Assembly: GCA_902465325.1 (NCBI GenBank)
Contig: CABQMV010000006.1
Coordinates: 1-30,682 of the forward strand
DNA from: an uncultured Oscillospiraceae bacterium
GTDB lineage: Bacteria > Bacillota > Clostridia > UBA1212 > SIG427
Direction: 5' to 3'
Length of the DNA stretch: 30,682 nucleotides
Shown: positions 1 through 7,498 of the stretch, piece by piece
Layout of the letters: each line of letters opens with the position of its first letter
Position numbering within the stretch: position 1 is the stretch's first letter
Position numbers and translations under genes: made by a program
The notes under the pieces: model-generated
The model's database searches: none
Seen by the model: the letters and a program-made list of their open reading frames with translations, nothing else
Told to the model about the DNA's origin: nothing

Positions 1-2
1 AT

Positions 3-404
3 ACAGAGGGATTTTTGCTGCTGACCAACGACGGGGATTTCCTGCACAGGGTCATTACTCCCAAAAATCATATCTGGAAGGAATACTTTGCCACTGTAGA
101 GGGAATCGCCTGTCAGGAGGACCAGACTGCTTTTGCCGAGGGGATTCTGTTGGCAGATGGGACAGTGTGTATGGAGGCGGAGCTGGATATTCTGGAGGCA
201 GACAGAGAAAGCGCTTGCTCGGCGGTACAGGTTCGTATTTGTGAAGGTAAATTTCATCAGGTAAAGAGAATGCTGCTTTCCCGGGGACTTCGGGTTACTT
301 ATTTGAAGAGAACGGCAATTGGGGGAGTCAGGCTGGATGAAACCCTTTCCCCTGGTGAATACAGAGAGCTTACCATGCAGGAAAAGGAGATAATGGTAAA
401 ATGA
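3..404 (+). CDS. RsuA-family rRNA pseudouridine synthase, C-terminal part (5' end outside window)
   Basis: This is the C-terminal part of a pseudouridine synthase of the RsuA/RluB/RluE/RluF family, which isomerises one uridine of ribosomal RNA. The frame is open from base 3 without a start, so the gene begins upstream. The visible protein opens with TEGFLLLTNDGDFLHRVITP, the family's conserved stretch just after the catalytic aspartate, followed by the PKNHIWKEY segment. Near the end, EGKFHQVKRMLLSRG is the typical RNA-contact motif. The size and style suit RsuA (U516 of 16S rRNA), but the N-terminal S4 domain and catalytic Asp cannot be seen, so the target is not certain. Its stop overlaps the next start as ATGA, so the two genes are probably translationally coupled. 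Confidence 0.88.
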   Translation, partial: TEGFLLLTNDGDFLHRVITPKNHIWKEYFATVEGIACQEDQTAFAEGILLADGTVCMEAELDILEADRESACSAVQVRICEGKFHQVKRMLLSRGLRVTYLKRTAIGGVRLDETLSPGEYRELTMQEKEIMVK

Positions 405-1438
405 ACAAACAGACAGCACAAAAGGCAGATTTTTTTATACAGGGTATTTTAGGCAGATTAGAGGAAGGGGTTGCGTTTTTTGAGGGGATTTCTTGCGTAT
501 TCCGTTCCGGGACAAAGTCCTTTGATCTGCAGGCAGCTTTAGAGGGAACGAATTTGACCTTTATTTTTCAGGGGCAGCGATATTGCTTAGACCGTCAGGC
601 TTTTTGCAAATTACTGAGAGAGCAGATCCCTCTGTTTGATTCTATGGAATTTCTATACCGGGAGAGAGGGAAAGAATACGCCGTGCTTGCTGATGAAAAA
701 CGGGTAGTGACAAAATCCGGGGACAGTGTTTCTTCCACAGGGAAAATGTCTGCCGCTGCTGCTTCTCTTAGCAAGAGAGAATACTTTGTCCCGCCGGACC
801 GGGCGGCCGGAGTATTGGAAACATTGGGGATTCTGGGGAAGAACGGCAAAGTAAAAAATGATAAAATCAGGAAATACAATCAAATTGACCACTTTGTGGA
901 ATTGCTGGATCCGCTGCTGAGAGAACTGGCCGCCGTCACAGATACCATTCATGTAATTGATATGGGCTGCGGGAAATCCTATTTGGATTTTGTGCTTAAT
1001 TATTATATTAAAGAGATATTGGGGAAACGGTGTCATTTTACAGGACTAGACATCAATCCGGTGGTGATACAGGATTCTAAACAGATGGCAAAGCAGCTGA
1101 ACTACGGCAATATGAAATTTATTGAAACCGATATTGGAAATTTCCTTCCTGAAAGGCGTTATGACCTGCTGCTCACGCTCCATGCCTGTGATACGGCTAC
1201 GGATAAGGCGTTATCCTTTGGTATTGCCAATGAAGTCCGGGCAATGGTATGTGTACCCTGCTGCCATAAGGAAATGAATTCCCGCTATCATATGGACGGC
1301 TATGAGGATATTCTGAAATACGGAGTGCTCAAAGCCCGTATTGCCGATAGCCTGACAGACGGAATGCGTGGAATGTATCTGGAGGCCATGGGCTATGATG
1401 TCTATGGTGGAGTATATCTCTCCTCTGGATACGCCTAA
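401..1438 (+). CDS. Class I SAM-dependent methyltransferase, probably frameshifted near its C-terminus
   Basis: A 345-aa protein as read. Residues from about 181 carry a SAM-binding motif I (VIDMGCGKSYLDFVL), then LTLHACDTATDKAL near 252 and VCVPCCHKEM near 283. This motif set is what I know from the Methyltransf_32 (METTL25-like) group; the substrate of the bacterial members is unknown. The first 150 residues show no motif I recognise. The gene overlaps the pseudouridine synthase by 4 bp, which hints at an RNA-related role (inference). The reading frame ends oddly with GGVYLSSGYA, while the +1 frame continues to 1547 and encodes EYISPLDTPKN and a helical tail, which looks like the family's true C-terminus. 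The call is firm for the fold, weak for function. Confidence 0.82.
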   Translation: MNKQTAQKADFFIQGILGRLEEGVAFFEGISCVFRSGTKSFDLQAALEGTNLTFIFQGQRYCLDRQAFCKLLREQIPLFDSMEFLYRERGKEYAVLADEKRVVTKSGDSVSSTGKMSAAAASLSKREYFVPPDRAAGVLETLGILGKNGKVKNDKIRKYNQIDHFVELLDPLLRELAAVTDTIHVIDMGCGKSYLDFVLNYYIKEILGKRCHFTGLDINPVVIQDSKQMAKQLNYGNMKFIETDIGNFLPERRYDLLLTLHACDTATDKALSFGIANEVRAMVCVPCCHKEMNSRYHMDGYEDILKYGVLKARIADSLTDGMRGMYLEAMGYDVYGGVYLSSGYA

Positions 1439-1547
1439 AAATTTAATGATGAAGGCCTTTCTCAGACGAGAAAAGAGTATTCCTATGCTGAACCGCTTTT
1501 TTGAAATGGAGCGTATGCTGGGGACAGACTTGTCTATTAAAAGGTAG
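1398..1547 (+). pseudogene. Out-of-frame C-terminal remnant of the preceding methyltransferase
   Basis: In the frame shifted by +1 relative to the methyltransferase, codons from 1398 to the TAG at 1545-1547 read SMVEYISPLDTPKNLMMKAF and then a charged helical stretch ending LSIKR. The TPKN block followed by a hydrophobic strand is, from memory, the conserved end of this methyltransferase group. The segment has no ribosome binding site of its own. One extra base or a 2-base loss near 1397-1403 would join the frames. Whether this is a real mutation or a sequencing error cannot be decided here. Confidence 0.6.
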
Positions 1548-1556
1548 GCGCTGCCT
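1542..1556. terminator. Possible short hairpin between convergent genes
   Basis: A 6-bp imperfect stem with a 3-base loop sits between the methyltransferase end and the convergent DUF4363 gene. Read on the minus strand it is followed by TTTT, so it could end the minus-strand transcript. The stem is short and has a mismatch on that strand, so support is weak. Confidence 0.3.
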
Positions 1557-1558
1557 GT

Positions 1559-1963
1559 TTATATAATATTGTGGATGAGAGGAAGATCATGATTTTTTAC
1601 GTCATGCAGCAGTCTGCGCAGTGCGGCTTCCTCCGCCAGGGCGTCGCCGTATTGTTCATTTTCCAGAAAGGCGCCTATCCGGACAATGCAGAAATCTGTT
1701 TCTTTTACAATGGTATGATTGAGATAGTAGTACCAGTGATCCTTGTGTCTGTTCCAGAGGTCTTTTAGTTCATAATAGGCGGGCAGCGTTTTTTCGCTGT
1801 CCTGGGCCTCGGCAAGGGTATGGACCTCTTCCAGGACGGCGGTCATTGCTTCTACATCGTGATAGGTTTTGATTTCAAACCAAAGGCTGAGGCCGAATAC
1901 AATCAGAAAAATGGCAATAATGGAACAGAGAAACCGAACGGTTATACTTTTTTTGTGTTTCAT
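1559..1963 (-). CDS. DUF4363 family membrane-anchored protein
   Basis: A 134-aa protein with a single N-terminal hydrophobic segment (about residues 8-28, VRFLCSIIAIFLIVFGLSLW) followed by a helical extracytoplasmic domain rich in charged residues, with NHTIVKETDFCIVRIGAFLE in the middle. This layout, and its place directly after a DUF421 gene, fit DUF4363, a family of unknown function. Its ATG overlaps the DUF421 stop as ATGA and has a GGAGG upstream, so the two are an operon. The pairing suggests that the two proteins act together in the membrane, possibly in the spore or stress context in which DUF421 proteins occur (inference). Confidence 0.75.
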   Translation of the reverse strand: MKHKKSITVRFLCSIIAIFLIVFGLSLWFEIKTYHDVEAMTAVLEEVHTLAEAQDSEKTLPAYYELKDLWNRHKDHWYYYLNHTIVKETDFCIVRIGAFLENEQYGDALAEEAALRRLLHDVKNHDLPLIHNII

Positions 1964-2655
1964 TTTTTACGTCCTCCTTTTTTTACGGCACAGTCCTTCA
2001 GCTGTATAAAGAAATTTCCGTGATTATCTGTGTTGCAGTAGAGTACGTCCTGAATTCCTCCGGCGCCGGCCTCTGAGATTTTTTTGCGAAGCTGCTTTTC
2101 TTCTATACCGGCATAGATCAAATTTTTTGCATTTAAGTCTCCGTCTTTAATCAGATCCCAGTAATAGGTATCCTCTTTGCCCATTTTCATATCTGCCGGG
2201 GTCAGTGTAGAAGCTGCTCCTTTGGGAACGATGCTTACGCTGCCGCCGGTTTCCAGTACCACCAGGCTGAGTTCGGCGGGATTTGGATAGCCTCCTACCC
2301 GGAGTGCTTCTGTCAGGTCGTCTAAATTATACATTTCGTTTCGAAGATTTTCTTCAATTATTTTGCCGTTCAGCAGGAGGACACAGGGTTTGCCGCAGAT
2401 TACCTGCCGGGCTTTTTTATTTTTCAGTACAATATAGGAAATAATAAGCTGAGAGAACAGAAGGGATAAAATAGGAATGATACCGCTCATAAGGGGGACA
2501 GAGGTGTCTTGCATAGGCATAGAAGCCAGATCGGAAATCATCAGCGCAATTACCACCTCATAAGGTTGGAGCTGCCCAATCTGACGTTTTCCCATCATAC
2601 GCATAACTAAAATAACTAAAATGTACATAATAATTGTCCGCAAAAAACTTATCAT
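1960..2655 (-). CDS. DUF421 (YetF-like) membrane protein
   Basis: A 231-aa protein with three N-terminal transmembrane segments and a soluble C-terminal domain, the usual plan of DUF421/YetF proteins. The motif MRMMGKRQIGQLQPYEVVIA after the first helix is diagnostic. The C-terminal part contains GKIIEENLRNEMYNLDDLTE and LVVLETGGSVSIVPK, the standard YetF-type tail. I chose the ATG at 2655 (MISFLR...) over an upstream TTG at 2679 because GGAAGGAAG lies 7 bases before it and would lie inside the longer version. The function of the family is not known; some members are sporulation-associated. It is transcribed divergently from the spore-coat-like pair and is coupled to the DUF4363 gene. Confidence 0.85.
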   Translation of the reverse strand: MISFLRTIIMYILVILVMRMMGKRQIGQLQPYEVVIALMISDLASMPMQDTSVPLMSGIIPILSLLFSQLIISYIVLKNKKARQVICGKPCVLLLNGKIIEENLRNEMYNLDDLTEALRVGGYPNPAELSLVVLETGGSVSIVPKGAASTLTPADMKMGKEDTYYWDLIKDGDLNAKNLIYAGIEEKQLRKKISEAGAGGIQDVLYCNTDNHGNFFIQLKDCAVKKGGRKK

Positions 2656-2770
2656 GAAGCAACTTCCTTCCTTTCTCAAGCTTGCTGTGTCTATGATTTT
2701 TTGCAGGAAATGTATATTTTATTCCCGGGCGGCACAAAATACTGGCGGACAAAGATTTTGGAGGCAGCGA

Positions 2771-2974
2771 ATGGATGAGAAAACCCTGAGCCTGCTGGAG
2801 GATATTCTCCAAAGCCAGGCAATTGATACAAAAAAATTTGAACTGTTTGCAAAGAGCTGCAGTGATCCCGGGCTCAAAAACCTGTACAGGAGAGGCGGCA
2901 AAATGCACAAAAGCCACTTCGAGTCTTTACTGGGATATCTGACCGCACGCAGCAGAAAACAGGGAGGTTCTTAA
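2771..2974 (+). CDS. Small helical protein, spore-coat-like partner
   Basis: A 67-aa protein starting MDEKTLSLLEDILQSQAIDT, with GGAGG ending 7 bases before the ATG. The open frame extends further upstream, but that part overlaps the divergent DUF421 start region and lacks a ribosome binding site. The sequence predicts two amphipathic helices, with LEDILQSQAIDTKKFELFAKS and HKSHFESLLGYL. These resemble half of the four-helix bundle seen in CotF-type spore coat proteins. It ends 5 bases before the CotF-like gene, so the two are co-transcribed and probably heteromeric. The assignment rests on helix style and context, not on a firm family match. Confidence 0.6.
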   Translation: MDEKTLSLLEDILQSQAIDTKKFELFAKSCSDPGLKNLYRRGGKMHKSHFESLLGYLTARSRKQGGS

Positions 2975-2979
2975 ACACA

Positions 2980-3249
2980 ATGGAATTGGTTTTATCGGAA
3001 AAGGATATTCTGACAGAGTCTTTGCAGAGCGAAAAGCACATTCTGACTCAATGTGCCATGCTGCTGGGTGAGGCATCTTGTCAGGAATTGCGCAGTGAAT
3101 TGACAAGGATTATTACTGAGACACAGCAGCTGCAGTTTGAAATACGCAATTCTATGAAGAACCACGGTTGGCTGAATACAGAGGAAGCCTCAAAACACAG
3201 AATTTCACAGGCAGAAAAAGTGATGCTGCAGGTGAAAAACCAACTGTAA
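2980..3249 (+). CDS. CotF-family spore coat protein
   Basis: An 89-aa protein, SEKDILTESLQSEKHILTQC at the start and FEIRNSMKNHGWLNTEEAS later. The pattern of a KDIL(T)-type helix, a central helix with a glutamine-rich turn, and a NHGW/RGW-like element followed by a final helix matches small CotF-like spore coat proteins of clostridia. These sit on or under the spore coat; no enzymatic role is known. It follows the small helical gene by 5 bases. The start ATG lies behind GGGAGG near 2961-2966, which is within the end of the upstream gene. Expression during sporulation in the mother cell is expected from the family, but I saw no clear sigma-E or sigma-K promoter. Confidence 0.75.
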   Translation: MELVLSEKDILTESLQSEKHILTQCAMLLGEASCQELRSELTRIITETQQLQFEIRNSMKNHGWLNTEEASKHRISQAEKVMLQVKNQL

Positions 3250-3282
3250 AATTAAATATCGAAAAACTTTCCTATCAATAAA

Positions 3283-3332
3283 GAGGCAGCGCCTTTTTTC
3301 TCCCGATTTTGTGAAAAAAGTAGCGCTGCCTC
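3283..3332. terminator. Long inverted repeat, probable terminator after the coat genes
   Basis: An 18-bp perfect arm (3283-3300) pairs with 3313-3320 and 3323-3332, with only a 2-base TA bulge and a 12-base loop. Six T residues lie inside the left arm rather than after the stem. A short GGCAGCGCC hairpin followed by that T-run could act as the terminator itself. It separates the coat genes from pta. Confidence 0.6.
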
Positions 3333-3406
3333 CTTGTATATTTCCGGGTTTCGTTGTAAAATTATGCAAGTATGAAACAATAAAGTAAGCAGAAAGGGGT
3401 TTACCT

Positions 3407-4402
3407 ATGAATTTTTTAGAAAAGATGATAGCGAAGGCGAAGTCTGACGTCAGGACCATTGTGCTTCCGGAGTCTGAAGATCTGAGAACTGTCAGAGCTG
3501 CGGCGGAGATTACAGCCCAGGGGATCGCCGATATTGTTCTGATCGGAGACGAGTCTGACGTGAAAGCACTGGCAGAAAAAGAAGGCGTTGATATATCCAA
3601 ATGCAGAATTGTAAATCCGGTAAAATACGAGGGCTTCCACAAGTATGCAGAGACCTTTTATGAGCTTCGAAAGGCCAAGGGTGTAGACATGGCCAAAGCA
3701 GAATCCATGATGAAAGATCCGGTATACTTTGCTACAATGATGGTGAAGCTGGGAGAGGCAGACGGCATGGTCTCCGGTGCCGCACATTCTACGGCAGACA
3801 CAGTAAGGCCTGCCCTTCAGATTTTAAAAACAAAACCGGGTACGAAAATGGTTTCCGCCTTCTTCATTATGGTAGTCCCCGACTGTGAATACGGTGCCAA
3901 CGGTACTTTTGTATTTGCTGACAGCGGTTTAAATCAAAATCCCAGCTCTGAAGAGCTGGCGGCAATTGCCGCTTCTTCTGCGCAGTCTTTTGAAAAGCTG
4001 GTAGGAGAAGAGCCGCTGGTTGCTTTTCTGAGCCATTCTTCCAAAGGCAGCGCCAAACATGCGGACATTGACAAAGTCACTGCAGCTGTGGCCATAGCAA
4101 AGGAGGGGTATCCTGATATTAAAATGGATGGAGAGCTTCAGTTAGATGCCGCGATTGTTCCTTCTGTAGGAGCTTCCAAGGCCCCGGGCAGTCCTGTTGC
4201 CGGAAAGGCAAATGTGCTGGTATTTCCCGACTTAGATGCAGGAAATATTGGCTATAAGCTGGTACAGAGACTGGCCAGGGCCGAGGCCTACGGGCCCATT
4301 CTTCAGGGCATTGCAAAGCCGGTGAACGACCTTTCCCGGGGCTGCAGTGCAGAGGATATTATTGGCGTCGTAGCCATTACGGCCGTCCAGGCTCAGGGCT
4401 AA
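3407..4402 (+). CDS. pta: Phosphate acetyltransferase
   Basis: A 331-aa single-domain phosphotransacetylase that interconverts acetyl-CoA and acetyl phosphate in the cytoplasm. Recognisable are the N-terminal IVLPESEDLRTVRAAA, the central GMVSGAAHSTADTVRPALQI that lines the CoA site, and the C-terminal DLDAGNIGYKLVQRLARAEA followed by GPILQGIAKPVNDLSRGC. The length equals that of the short clostridial/Bacillus Pta, without the long N-terminal extension of E. coli Pta. A GAAAGGGG ribosome binding site precedes the ATG. The gene is followed after 27 bases by ackA, so together they convert acetyl-CoA to acetate with ATP gain, the main energy step of acetogenic fermenters. Confidence 0.97.
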   Translation: MNFLEKMIAKAKSDVRTIVLPESEDLRTVRAAAEITAQGIADIVLIGDESDVKALAEKEGVDISKCRIVNPVKYEGFHKYAETFYELRKAKGVDMAKAESMMKDPVYFATMMVKLGEADGMVSGAAHSTADTVRPALQILKTKPGTKMVSAFFIMVVPDCEYGANGTFVFADSGLNQNPSSEELAAIAASSAQSFEKLVGEEPLVAFLSHSSKGSAKHADIDKVTAAVAIAKEGYPDIKMDGELQLDAAIVPSVGASKAPGSPVAGKANVLVFPDLDAGNIGYKLVQRLARAEAYGPILQGIAKPVNDLSRGCSAEDIIGVVAITAVQAQG

Positions 4403-4429
4403 AACAGAATCAGGAGGAAGTTTGTAAAA

Positions 4430-5620
4430 ATGAAGATATTAGTAATTAATTGTGGCTCTAGCTCTCTGAAATATCAGCTGATTGATATGGACAACGAAAA
4501 TGTACTGTGTAAGGGACTGTGCGAGCGCATCGGAATTGACGGCAGCAAGATTACCCATCAGGCCAAGGAACAGAAGATAGAAGAGGAGGTTCCCTTTCCT
4601 ACGCATACAGAAGCCTTTATGAAAGTAGTGGACTGTATGACGCAGGGCGAGCTGGCGGTGGTAAGGGACAAATCAGAAATTGGCGCCATCGGCCACAGGG
4701 TCGTGCAGGGCGCGGAGTTCTTTACAAAATCGGAAATTGTAACGGATGCGATTATCGATAAAATAGAAGAAATTGCTCCTCTGGCTCCGGTTCACAATAT
4801 GGCGCATGTGCAGGGTCTGCGGTGCGCAAAGCAGGTATTTGGCGCGGACATGCCTAACGTAGTAGTGTTTGACACTACCTTTCACCAGACAATGCCTCCC
4901 AAGGCCTATATGTTTGGGATTCCCTATGAGTTTTATGAGAAATATAAAATCAGACGCTACGGGGCCCACGGCACCAGCCATAAGTTCGTGAGTATGGCGG
5001 CCGCTGAGTATTTGGGCCGCAAGGACCTGCGTATGATCACCTGTCACCTGGGGAATGGCTCTTCTATTACTGCAGTAAAGGACGGAAAATGTATTGATAC
5101 GTCTATGGGATTGACCCCGTTAGGCGGAATCATCATGGGAACCCGCTGCGGCGATTTGGATCCCAGTGTCGCCTGCTATCTGGCGGAGAAGACACAGGTG
5201 CACGGCAATCATATGAGTGAGCTTTTAAATAAAAAGTCAGGATTCTTAGGTGTATCTGGGGTGTCCAGCGATAAGCGGGATTTGGAAAAGGCGGCTGCGG
5301 CCGGCAATGAGCGGGCCCGTCTTGCCAGTGATATGTTTGATTACCAGCTTAAGAAATTTATTGGTGCGTACTCTGCTGTCATGGGAGGTCTGGATTGTCT
5401 GGTATTTACCGGAGGAATAGGCGAGAACGATGCGCCGGTTCGGGAGAAGGCCTGCACAGACATGGAGTATCTGGGAATCAAAATTGACAAAGAGAAAAAC
5501 AACGTCCGGGCTTCTGAGATCGTGGATGTCTCTGCACCGGATTCCAGGGTCAAAATTCTCATTGTTCCTACAAATGAGGAATTAGCCATCGCCCGTGAAA
5601 CGCTGGGCCTGATAAAATAA
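4430..5620 (+). CDS. ackA: Acetate kinase
   Basis: A 396-aa acetate kinase, transferring phosphate from acetyl phosphate to ADP. It has the family's opening NCGSSSLKYQL, the HRVVQGAEFF motif, FDTTFHQTMP with the catalytic aspartate region, YGAHGTSHKFVS, the adenosine/phosphate block CHLGNGSSITAV, IIMGTRCGDLDPS, and FTGGIGEND near the end. All motifs are intact and the length is normal. The start follows CAGGAGGAAG. It is the second gene of the pta-ackA operon and is closed by a strong hairpin with a T-run just after the stop. Confidence 0.98.
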   Translation: MKILVINCGSSSLKYQLIDMDNENVLCKGLCERIGIDGSKITHQAKEQKIEEEVPFPTHTEAFMKVVDCMTQGELAVVRDKSEIGAIGHRVVQGAEFFTKSEIVTDAIIDKIEEIAPLAPVHNMAHVQGLRCAKQVFGADMPNVVVFDTTFHQTMPPKAYMFGIPYEFYEKYKIRRYGAHGTSHKFVSMAAAEYLGRKDLRMITCHLGNGSSITAVKDGKCIDTSMGLTPLGGIIMGTRCGDLDPSVACYLAEKTQVHGNHMSELLNKKSGFLGVSGVSSDKRDLEKAAAAGNERARLASDMFDYQLKKFIGAYSAVMGGLDCLVFTGGIGENDAPVREKACTDMEYLGIKIDKEKNNVRASEIVDVSAPDSRVKILIVPTNEELAIARETLGLIK

Positions 5621-5634
5621 ACCGGGATTTTCAG

Positions 5635-5665
5635 GACCGCCTCGGAACCTTGAGGCGGTCTTTTT
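5635..5665 (+). terminator. Intrinsic terminator of pta-ackA
   Basis: A 9-bp perfect GC-rich stem (GACCGCCTC with GAGGCGGTC), an 8-base loop and a run of five T residues directly after it, 15 bases past the ackA stop. Confidence 0.92.
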
Positions 5666-5667
5666 GC

Positions 5668-5696
5668 TTGCAATCCTGTGTCTATTGTGGTATGAT
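5668..5696 (+). promoter_or_regulatory. Candidate sigma-A promoter for the ACT-hom-lysC operon
   Basis: TTGCAA at 5668-5673 and TATGAT at 5691-5696 are separated by 17 bases. The site follows the ackA terminator at once and lies 72 bases before the start of the ACT protein. Confidence 0.5.
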
Positions 5697-5767
5697 AACA
5701 GATGTTCGCAGTAGGCGGACTTTTGTCCATCTGCGGCGGAATAGGATGCCGAAAAGAGGGATAAACA

Positions 5768-6220
5768 TTGGATGTACAGAAAGAAAAGAGTTTTTTATTG
5801 GTCAACACCGATGTATGCCCGGAAGTTTTTTTAAAAACGGTGGAGGCGAAAAAAAGAATTGCGCTGTATTCCAAGCGTCCTACCACTGAAATTTTAAAAG
5901 AAATCGGTATAGGAAGGACTGCTTTTTATAAATACAGGGACAATGTATTTTCCTACGATAAGCTGGATCATAAGCAGATTGTTACCCTGTATTTTGTAGT
6001 AGAGGATTTTTCAGGCATTCTGGCATCCATTGTAAATAAAATAGCAGAGGCAGGGGGGAATATATTGACAATTAATCAGAATATTCCCATTGGCCGGCTG
6101 GCGGATGTGACGATCTCCATTGACACAGAGAGCATGACAGACACGTTGGAGTCGCTGCTTACCGGTGTCTGCAGTGTGGCGGGCGTGAGAAGAGCAGAAG
6201 TGCTGAAGAGAGAAGGGTAG
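5768..6220 (+). CDS. ACT domain protein (PheB/UPF0735-like)
   Basis: A 150-aa protein with an N-terminal helical part (LYSKRPTTEILKEIGIGRTAFYKYRDNV, which looks like a helix-turn-helix) and a C-terminal ACT domain from about residue 76 (IVTLYFVVEDFSGILASIV ... GGNILTINQNIPIGRLADVT). This is the plan of the UPF0735/PheB-like proteins. ACT domains bind amino acids, so the protein is likely a sensor or regulator of the aspartate pathway genes that follow. It starts with TTG, behind AGAGGG at 8 bases; no better ATG exists upstream in frame. The gap to hom is 9 bases. The ligand is unknown; threonine or another product of the branch is a guess. Confidence 0.85.
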   Translation: MDVQKEKSFLLVNTDVCPEVFLKTVEAKKRIALYSKRPTTEILKEIGIGRTAFYKYRDNVFSYDKLDHKQIVTLYFVVEDFSGILASIVNKIAEAGGNILTINQNIPIGRLADVTISIDTESMTDTLESLLTGVCSVAGVRRAEVLKREG

Positions 6221-6229
6221 GAGGAAGTT

Positions 6230-7480
6230 ATGTTTAAAATTGCAGTAATGGGTTGCGGAGTTGTAGGCTCAGGGGTAGTAGACATTTTGCTGGAGAAGGA
6301 AAAGGCCTTGAGCCATCGTTTCCAGGAAGAGGTTGCCCTTGGAAAAATATTAGATATCAGAGATTTTACTGGCAGTCTGTACCAGCCATATGTAACGGCG
6401 GATGCAGAGGACATATTCAGCGATCCGGAAGTCAAACTGGTAGTGATGACAATAGGAGGATTGGAGCTGCCCTATAAGCTGTCTCTGAGGGCCCTTGAAT
6501 CCGGACGTCATGTGGTTACCTCCAATAAGGAGGTGGTTGCCGCTTATGGGCGCGAGCTGACAAAAGCGGCGTACAAAAACCATGTCCAGTTTTTGTATGA
6601 GGCCAGTGCCGGCGGCGGGATTCCTGTTATCAGGCCGATGAATATTTGTCTTTCTTCCAACGATATTTATGAAATCCAGGGGATTTTGAACGGTACCACC
6701 AATTATATTCTTACCAGAATGAAAGAAGATAAAATGAGCTTTCAGGAGGCTTTGAAGGTGGCACAGAAGAAGGGCTTTGCAGAGGCAGACCCTACTGCGG
6801 ATGTGGACGGACAGGATGCCTGCCGGAAGATTGCGATTCTTTCCTCCCTTGCTTACGGCGCCTATGTGGATTACGAAAAAGTTCCCTGTAAGGGAATCCG
6901 GGATATTACATATGAAGACCTGGTTATGGCGGAAAAGGCGGGCTTTACCATTAAACTGATTGGCAGCAGCAAACATACGAAGCAAGGTGTTATTGTCAGT
7001 GTAGAGCCGCTGTTGTTAGAGTGCAGTCATATGTTGGCCGGCGTGGTATCCGTGTTCAACGGTGTCCTGGTGAAGGGCAGCTATACAGGGGAGGTTATGT
7101 TCTACGGAAAAGGAGCCGGCAAGCTGCCGACTGCCAGCGCTGTATTAGGCGATATTATAGAAATTCTCTGCGGGACGGAGCAAAAAATCCTGCCGTCTTT
7201 TGTAGAAACGGAGGCAAATCTTATACAGGATACAGAGGGAATGAGCCGCTATTTCCTGAGAGTACAGCTAAGAGGAGATGTAACTGGCACAGAGGTGCGT
7301 CATGTGGCTAATCCGGTGTTTGGTTCCGAGAGCAAAACCGTGCTGCCTGCCAACGACAGCCCCTCTTATATGGCTGTTGTGACCGGGTACCTTTCTCAAA
7401 AGGGGTTAGAGAGTAAAATTGCGGAATTTGAAAATACTGTCAGTGTAACCTGCGAGAATATAATAAGAGTGGAAGATTAG
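6230..7480 (+). CDS. hom: Homoserine dehydrogenase
   Basis: A 416-aa NAD(P)-dependent homoserine dehydrogenase, reducing aspartate semialdehyde to homoserine for threonine and methionine. The N-terminal Rossmann motif is MGCGVVGSGVVDIL; LYEASAGGGIPVI and GILNGTTNYILTRM mark the substrate-binding domain, with FAEADPTADVDGQDACRK after it. A C-terminal ACT-type domain begins near 340 (SRYFLRVQLRGDVTG), so feedback control by an amino acid is expected. GGAGG precedes the ATG. The gene sits between the ACT protein and aspartokinase, all three in one operon with small gaps. Length and motifs are normal. Confidence 0.96.
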   Translation: MFKIAVMGCGVVGSGVVDILLEKEKALSHRFQEEVALGKILDIRDFTGSLYQPYVTADAEDIFSDPEVKLVVMTIGGLELPYKLSLRALESGRHVVTSNKEVVAAYGRELTKAAYKNHVQFLYEASAGGGIPVIRPMNICLSSNDIYEIQGILNGTTNYILTRMKEDKMSFQEALKVAQKKGFAEADPTADVDGQDACRKIAILSSLAYGAYVDYEKVPCKGIRDITYEDLVMAEKAGFTIKLIGSSKHTKQGVIVSVEPLLLECSHMLAGVVSVFNGVLVKGSYTGEVMFYGKGAGKLPTASAVLGDIIEILCGTEQKILPSFVETEANLIQDTEGMSRYFLRVQLRGDVTGTEVRHVANPVFGSESKTVLPANDSPSYMAVVTGYLSQKGLESKIAEFENTVSVTCENIIRVED

Positions 7481-7498
7481 TGAGGTTGGTAAATTAGA

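Noticed and set aside
653..1036. Long minus-strand open frames across the methyltransferase gene
   Set aside because: They lie opposite a clearly coding gene, lack ribosome binding sites and show no recognisable domains.
2621..2770. Extension of the small coat-like gene to an upstream ATG
   Set aside because: It crosses the divergent gene's start region, has no ribosome binding site, and a good GGAGG lies just before 2771.
1542..3332. Similar GGCGCTGCC/GGCAGCGCC words at 1547-1555 and 3285-3331, possibly a dispersed repeat
   Set aside because: Shared words are only about nine bases and each lies in a hairpin; too short to call a repeat family from this window.
5341..5886. Minus-strand frame of 181 aa over the ackA end
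   Set aside because: It runs through the ackA terminator and the conserved C-terminus of acetate kinase; composition is that of an antisense shadow.
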